Source: Euperipatoides rowelli
Taxonomy: Eukaryota > Onychophora > Udeonychophora > Euonychophora > Peripatopsidae
NCBI GenBank assembly: GCA_003024985.2
Contig: PXIH01S0008756.1
Length of the DNA: 12,176 nucleotides
Strand: one strand, 5' to 3'
A model generated the notes under the pieces. The model was not told the DNA's origin and did not search any database. It saw nothing but the letters and a program-made list of their open reading frames with translations. Of this stretch, positions 7,653-12,176 are shown piece after piece. Positions within the stretch are counted from its first letter, which is position 1. Each line of letters opens with the position of its first letter. The translations under genes and the position numbers were made by a program.

Positions 7653-8511
7653 AATGAAATTATATTTTGGGATTTTTTTTGAGGGTGGGGTAATGGGCAA
7701 TGCAGGGTAATTAAGCTGGTACTCAAATAAATAACAATGCTTGCATAATAAAAATAATGTAAATATAAGAGGATATAACAATCCAAACAAAATAAAAATA
7801 ACTTTTGAAAGCTAATATTAATAATTAATCTATCAGTGATAAGATTAGGGATGAGAAGAAAAAGGAAGGTTTGGATAGATATTTTTTTTTTTTTTAAATT
7901 ATCAATTTTTTTTTTGTTAATGTAAAAGACAGGATTTTTCTTTTAAATTTCTGGAAAAAAAAAAAAGGCATACAATTTTATGACCTATAATACAAATTTT
8001 CATGAAAAATATTACTAATTGAACTGTCAAATAATATTGTAACAAAATAAATAAAGAGTTTTCATTAAGAGAAAAGAATATGTGACCAGGCAGCATCAAG
8101 CAGATCTGCCAATATCTTCATGAATAGAATCTATAATCCTTAATTTTACACTTATAAAATGTGGAGAAATTAATTAAATGGTAATTACGTATACCAGTAC
8201 TGATGTTCGAAGCATCACCAAACAAAAAATTATGTAGAAATATTGCGAACATTCCAATTTTCAATTGCTACTAGGTGAAACAAAAAAAATGCAATTTAGG
8301 TCTGTTTTTTTCTTGTAAANAAATTTTTAACTGTTTTTAATATTTTTAAAATTTTCAATATTACATTAATCTAAAAACAATAATATACATTTTTTATTAA
8401 TATTTTTACTGTATTCATTTATTTAGCATCTATAAGTTATCGTAGAAGATTGTGAAGGTTATATTATAAAAAAAATAGGAAAAATTGAACTTAAACGAGT
8501 AAAATATTTGT
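7653..8511. other. AT-rich non-coding stretch downstream of the transposon
   Basis: The first part is presumably the continuation of the Helitron-like host element; where that ends cannot be seen. A T-run (7882-7895) and a second T-run nearby, an A-run around 7954, and one N (8320) are present. Two short minus-strand open frames here have no recognisable domain, and one of them runs into the hAT end, so neither is annotated. A perfect 5-bp stem with a seven-base TTCGAAG loop at 8201-8217 looks like a tRNA T arm but has no acceptor partner. Confidence 0.6.
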
Positions 8512-8930
8512 TACCGTAGAATGCGTCAATGGTTGCCCCACCAAATAAATGCACCATCCTTATTTCTCAGCGAAAGCTAGGTAAAGCGCGCCATCGTCAA
8601 ACAAGTGCATTGTTAACTTACTTAAATTTTTAAAACACTGAAAGAAATCCAAGCTGTGTCATGCAACTGCGCCCCCTAGTTTTTACCTCATGTAAGATTC
8701 AAGTGTTTCCATTTAACCAAAATAACAGTGTCATTTTTAAAAAGTCTTTTAAAGAATTCTGATTCTAGCCAATCAAATGTACCTGAACAGTTTTGCAATG
8801 CATTGTTATAAATATATGATTCAATCATAGTATGATGCCAAACAAGGGTACCACATCCCCCCCCTGAACAAACGATAATTATGCATGCACACATGATCGG
8901 CATTCTACAGTAATTACCCTTAAAAAAATT
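8512..8930. repeat. Duplicated segment, copy A
   Basis: Copy A aligns in the same orientation with copy B (9820-10245) from TACCGTAGAATGC to the shared CATTCTACA near 8901-8909. Shared landmarks in order are the CAAACAAGTG word (about 8599), the 54-bp core (8638-8691), GTGTTTCCA, AGTCTTTTAAAG, CTGATTC, AACAAGGGT, and a C-run. By eye the identity is about 70 to 75 percent outside the core, with indels that are not multiples of three. The frame that is open in copy B stops after 19 codons in copy A. It may be an old segmental duplication or two members of an interspersed repeat family. Confidence 0.85.
8638..8691. promoter_or_regulatory. Conserved 54-bp core of copy A
   Basis: This stretch differs from its partner at 9950-10003 at only 3 of 54 positions, without indels, although the flanks are much more diverged. 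It contains GCGCCCCCTAG (8669-8679), which resembles the reverse complement of the CTCF core, and ends with TTTTACCTCAT, after which GTAAGA resembles a 5' splice site. The conservation is seen directly; a binding or exon role is inference. Confidence 0.35.
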
Positions 8931-8967
8931 TAGATGCCTAAATTTCTAAACTCTCAAGTCTGTTCAA

Positions 8968-9190
8968 GGCCCATTTCGCATGGTTATCCGAGGTTGAGAC
9001 ATTGGGAGTCAAGGACAGTACTTTTCACATGGACATTATTTATCTGCGTCTTAGCCGCATCTGAACCACGATTCTTGGTATTAGCTGAGCTGCTGTTGGA
9101 TCTTATTCAGTGTCATGCAAACGTTTTCCTGGTTGAACCACGTCCGAGCCATATTAATTTTATTATCATGAGATTTTTACTCCTCATGAT
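8968..9190. mobile_element. Possible decayed DNA-transposon end
   Basis: The stretch is clearly richer in G+C than its neighbours. It begins GGCCCATTTCGCATGG (8968-8983), and a second TTTTCACATGG lies near 9023-9033, which recalls terminal repeats of PIF/Harbinger-type elements. It ends in a hairpin, ATCATGAG (9165-9172) with CTCATGAT (9183-9190), and contains TGAACCACG twice (9062-9070, 9134-9142). No matching opposite terminus or target duplication was found. An 86-codon plus-strand frame (8934-9194) crosses it but has no domain I recognise. An unrelated repeat or old exon are alternatives. Confidence 0.2.
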
Positions 9191-9819
9191 ATAAGCCTTT
9201 CTGCTTAAAAAAATATTGAAACAAAATGTTTATTGCCTTATTACAGTACATTTTCAATTTGTTAAGTTTTAATCATATCTAATGACCACAAAGAGTGAAA
9301 GAGAGTTTCCATTGTTGACAAAGCAATACAATGTTTTTAAATTTTGTATTCAAATGTTACCCACATTATAAAAATGGCATTAATATATATGGTACCGTAA
9401 TCACAGATGCTTCATTACGAAATTTAAATATTTTTTTCCTCTCAAAAATAGTAATAAGAAATATGGATACCATAATAAATAGATCAAGTTCTGTTATCTG
9501 CTTATCAATATGGCTGACATAATTAAGTTGACATTGTCTAAATTGGCGCTCAGCAAAGGATTATTCACCTCTAGATTATCATAGAGTTCGTGTTACGATA
9601 AAGTTAGGGCTATAAAGAAAATATACTAAAATCGAGAAAAAAATAGTAATTCCACACATTACTACGTTTTAGTTGTCGCTTGACTCCCAATATTAATTAT
9701 GTGGATGGGCAGATAACGGAAACTTACCAATAAATAAATAAATAGAGACATCATTATTTCTTTCATACAACTCCTTTAGCATGAATCGATTTTCTTTTTC
9801 AGAACATATCAAATAGATA
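9191..9819. other. AT-rich spacer between duplicated copies, no gene seen
   Basis: No family can be recognised in any frame; one 63-codon plus-strand frame (9331-9522) has ordinary AT-driven composition and is not annotated. A good splice-acceptor-like sequence TTTTCTTTTTCAG ends at 9802, just before copy B. Confidence 0.6.
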
Positions 9820-9949
9820 TACCTTAGAATGCCGTCAAAGGATGACCCACCATATAGGTGTGCCACCCCTATTTTTCAGCATAAGTTAGGTACAGTGAAC
9901 AATCATCAAACAAGTGTGCCGGCATCACACTTAAGCTTTTTTAATCACT

Positions 9950-10003
9950 CTGAAAGAAATCCAAGCTGTGCCATACAACTGCGCCCCCTAGATTTTACCT
10001 CAT
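9950..10003. promoter_or_regulatory. Conserved 54-bp core of copy B
   Basis: This is the partner of 8638-8691 with 51 of 54 identical bases. GCGCCCCCTAG at 9981-9991 is unchanged between the copies. The block stops five bases before the GTGAGT splice-donor-like sequence at 10009. The contrast between core and flank conservation suggests selection or a shared functional repeat core; no function is proven. Confidence 0.35.
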
Positions 10004-10159
10004 CGCAGGTGAGTGTTTCCACGTAACCCGAATAAGTATGAAATTTTGAAATGCAGTCTTTTAAAGATTTCTGATTCCAGTCAAACAAGTGCATCTGGAC
10101 AGCAATGTAGTGCAGTCGTAAATCTAAGGTTCACTAATCTGGCGCTGAACAAGGGTGTA

Positions 10160-10180
10160 CCCCCCCACCCCACCTTCCCC
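10160..10180 (-). other. Potential G-quadruplex on the minus strand
   Basis: On the minus strand the sequence carries runs of four, four and seven G separated by AAGGT and T; the seven-G run can supply two G-tracts, which satisfies a four-tract quadruplex pattern with short loops. The equivalent place in copy A has only a single C8 run (8857-8864). Confidence 0.5.
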
Positions 10181-11267
10181 TCTGTAGGAATGATAAGTGT
10201 GCATCACATTTCTCTGTCATTCTACATTAACTTCCTCAAAATTCATTTGTGAAAATGTGTTTTTACTTTTGTGTTGAGTGGGCTAAAGATAATGGGTAAT
10301 TAAAGCAGGTGTTCTGTTAGTTTATTAATCAATTTGGGGGAAATGAATCTTTTGCATTTTTTATCAACTATTACTAATGTAGAAAGTTTATGCACCTTTT
10401 TTAGAGACTAAAATGTTACATTACGTTAACTGATATTAAAGTAATTGTTATAGTATAATAATTAAATTTTCCACATTTTAGATGAAGTTTTGCTTGCATA
10501 GCTTAAGGTAAATTAACCTGGCCGAGACAGGGATCATTTGATCATTCCAATAAAAATCTTTGTCCATGGTCAGACGTGGATCTACCATGTGTGAAAAAAC
10601 TGTCTAGGCGAAAGGGGCATAAGTTTATCCATTTCAACCATTTGTCTTTGATTAATAAAATTATTTTCAAATCACTATACCAAACACATTCTATTAAAGA
10701 AAAAAAAAAAAAACAAGCCTTATTAAAGGCTAACCAACAAATTCATCTAAAGTATAAGCTTGGAAATTTCCCGTAATTTTGTAATTGAAACTGATCGTTC
10801 AAAAAAAAAAAAAAAGATTATCTCTGCCCTTGAAAAATTTTAGTCATTGGTCTATAAGATCAAATGAAAATGTGCTGTATATGTATATGAGGCTGCAAAT
10901 GATATATAATCTTACCCATCCCCAAGGCATGGATTGCTAAGGTATAAATGTATGTCATAAAAGTATGGTTCATTTTCACTTAAATAAGATAAAAAAAAAA
11001 ATCACTACATGAAAAAATTTAAAAATAATATCTTGGGCAAAGTAAACTAATTATTTTTTTAATTTTATGATAATTATAATTTAACAAAATTTTAAGACAC
11101 CAATAATTTGAAATGTATAAAAATAATCATTTCATTTACAACTCTGAAGCAGGTAGCAATATGACAGCTATCTTAAAAGGCTAAGAAAGTTACTATAATT
11201 TTTACAAATTTATATTAATTTGTTTAGAGGTATCACAGTTACACTAAGAAATTATATTATTTTGCAG

Positions 11268-11291
11268 TATATATATATATATATATATATA
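11268..11291. repeat. (TA)12 microsatellite
   Basis: Twelve uninterrupted TA dinucleotides follow TTTGCAG and run into CATATTATTG. It is a simple sequence repeat likely to vary in length between individuals. Confidence 0.95.
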
Positions 11292-11602
11292 CATATTATT
11301 GTATCCTTAGGTTAATGAGGTTATAGGTTATTCGATCGTCAAATACAGTTATGAATATTAAAGTTAACTATTTGATAACCGTCAATATATTTCCTAATAA
11401 ATCTTTCCATAGCTCTAAGTTTAATTGTACTGTTATTAATTATTCTCTTTTTTTTATTTATATTAATCCAGTTATACAGTGTATATAATTTTTACAATAT
11501 TGATATAATATTTAATTTTTAACAAATAAATATGAATTTATAAGACATCACAAGATATTACAAGAAGGCTATTTATATAGAATAATAGACAATTTTTTTT
11601 TT

Positions 11603-11675
11603 ACAAAGAGAGAGATTTAAAGAGTGTGTTATACTCATAAAAGTTTTGAGAATTTCTACTCACAAAGAGAGAGAT
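11603..11675. repeat. 14-bp direct repeat pair
   Basis: ACAAAGAGAGAGAT occurs at 11603-11616 and again at 11662-11675, a spacing of 59 bases. Words such as ACTCA and AGAG recur between them. The length exceeds what is seen for a simple target duplication; a small tandem duplication with decay is more likely. Confidence 0.75.
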
Positions 11676-11910
11676 AGTCCTCCTTTATTGATAGATGGTT
11701 AAAGATGAGGAATTTATTGTGTGTTTAACTTTTACTTAACAATGATTTGAGATACAAATTTTTCAAATATACAGTATATGGGTCATTCTTTAGATTAGCT
11801 CAGATATTCAATTCAAGGCGGCTATAATTAAATCCTGCTACGGACATAGATATTGTGTTTGTTTCTTTCTGACAAAAAGACCTGGAAGAACACGAACGTA
11901 AATGTCTGGC

Positions 11911-11933
11911 TTTTTTTTTTTTTTCAAAAAAAA
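11911..11933. repeat. Facing T14 and A8 runs
   Basis: Fourteen T (11911-11924) are followed by one C and eight A (11926-11933). The two runs can pair as an 8-bp A/T hairpin with a very short loop. This may be a homopolymer inversion or a poly-A relic; no function is claimed. Confidence 0.8.
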
Positions 11934-12176
11934 TAAAACAACTGACAACTAATTGCTTAATCTCATTCTTTAAATTCACTTATGATTGGCTAATAGCTAA
12001 ATATGCAATCTAGAAAAAATATGTGCTGTTTTCATTTTCATTCAGCATGGAGATATATATCTTTTGGGATATTTGAATAAGAATTTAACCCTTTCATTAT
12101 TTATTTATTTTTTTGGATTGTTCAAGTGGTTCTGAAATTTTGACTTTAAGGTGGTCTAATAAATATATTCTAAAAC

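Larger units (their letters stand above)
9820..10245. repeat. Duplicated segment, copy B
   Basis: Copy B is the direct-orientation partner of 8512-8930, about 1.3 kb downstream. It starts TACCTTAGAATGCC and can be followed to CATTCTACA at 10218-10226 and weakly to about 10245. It has an extra CAAACAAGTG word (about 10082), a longer C-rich tract (10160-10180), and a 65-codon plus-strand frame (9829-10026) that is not preserved in copy A. An acceptor-like sequence ends at 9802 and CAG|GTGAGT lies at 10006-10014, so 9803-10008 has the outline of a 206-base exon. Nothing in the translation is recognisable. Confidence 0.85.
10246..12176. other. AT-rich non-coding stretch, no gene seen
   Basis: All frames are interrupted by frequent stops. 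The 66-codon frame at 10576-10776 crosses an A-run and has no recognisable motif. Simple sequences include A14 (10700-10713), A15 (10801-10815), a TA12 repeat (11268-11291), a 14-bp direct repeat (11603-11675) and facing T and A runs (11911-11933). A slightly GC-richer piece at about 10515-10625 could not be assigned. Confidence 0.65.

Noticed and set aside
7596-7790. 64-residue minus-strand open frame
   Set aside because: It crosses the right end of the hAT element and its target duplication, so it is a chance frame.
8201-8217. Perfect tRNA T-arm look-alike: TGATG stem, TTCGAAG loop, CATCA stem, followed by CCA
   Set aside because: The following bases have no acceptor-stem partner 60 to 75 bases upstream, and no D arm or anticodon arm is visible.
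8688-8903. 71-residue minus-strand open frame
   Set aside because: It lies inside duplicated copy A, and its open state is not matched by a recognisable protein or by copy B, which has indels not divisible by three.
8934-9194. 86-residue plus-strand open frame with hydrophobic stretches
   Set aside because: The best single frame outside the satellite, but it spans the edge of copy A and the GC-richer insert, ends inside a hairpin, and shows no domain.
8512-10245. Copies A and B as long terminal repeats of one retroelement
   Set aside because: Identity is low, ends lack TG and CA, and the 0.9-kb interior has no primer-binding site, polypurine tract or polymerase frame.
10515-10625. Slightly GC-richer stretch with CATGGT and ACCATG inverted words
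   Set aside because: A six-base inverted pair is expected by chance and no exon or repeat end could be defined.

Overview
The window looks like non-coding nuclear DNA of a eukaryote, most likely an invertebrate animal. It is AT-rich with long A and T homopolymers, holds DNA-transposon relics and a multi-kilobase satellite, and has no convincing protein-coding gene, no operon-like packing and no rRNA or tRNA gene. The Helitron-like and hAT-like ends fit an arthropod or another invertebrate, but the sequence alone does not fix the taxon. Five single N bases show a draft assembly.

Region 1 (about 105-3506) is an almost pure polypyrimidine tract on the + strand. It is a degenerate minisatellite built on TTATTCTTCCTTGTCTTC and close relatives, arranged as successive blocks that each have their own variant unit of 14 to 18 bp, one of them with a 36-bp higher-order period. 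Long open frames here come from the repeat: an 18-bp unit is a multiple of three, C/T-rich codons contain few stops, and several frames stay open at once. A perfect 16-bp-stem inverted repeat (3059-3093) interrupts the strand bias.

Region 2 (about 3507-6596) is AT-rich single-copy-looking DNA with palindromes and weak splice-like signals. It holds two small GC/CpG-richer islands (5161-5222 and about 5388-5545) carrying sites that resemble CTCF, YY1/Pho, CRE and CCAAT elements; these are candidate regulatory DNA at low confidence.

Region 3 (6597-7652) is a nested transposon. A complete 912-bp non-autonomous hAT element (6733-7644, terminal inverted repeats, perfect 8-bp target duplication GTGTAGAC) sits in what looks like the 5' end of a Helitron-like element starting at 6597.

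Region 4 (about 8512-10245) holds two diverged direct copies of a roughly 420-bp segment, 1.3 kb apart. A 54-bp core with 51 identities contains GCGCCCCCTAG and is followed in both copies by a 5' splice-site-like sequence. Between the copies is a GC-richer stretch that might be a decayed DNA-transposon end.

Region 5 (10246-12176) is AT-rich non-coding DNA with simple repeats. No gene network can be described. The best-supported results are the hAT insertion, the structured polypyrimidine satellite with two N bases at flawed joins, and the duplicated segment with its conserved core.
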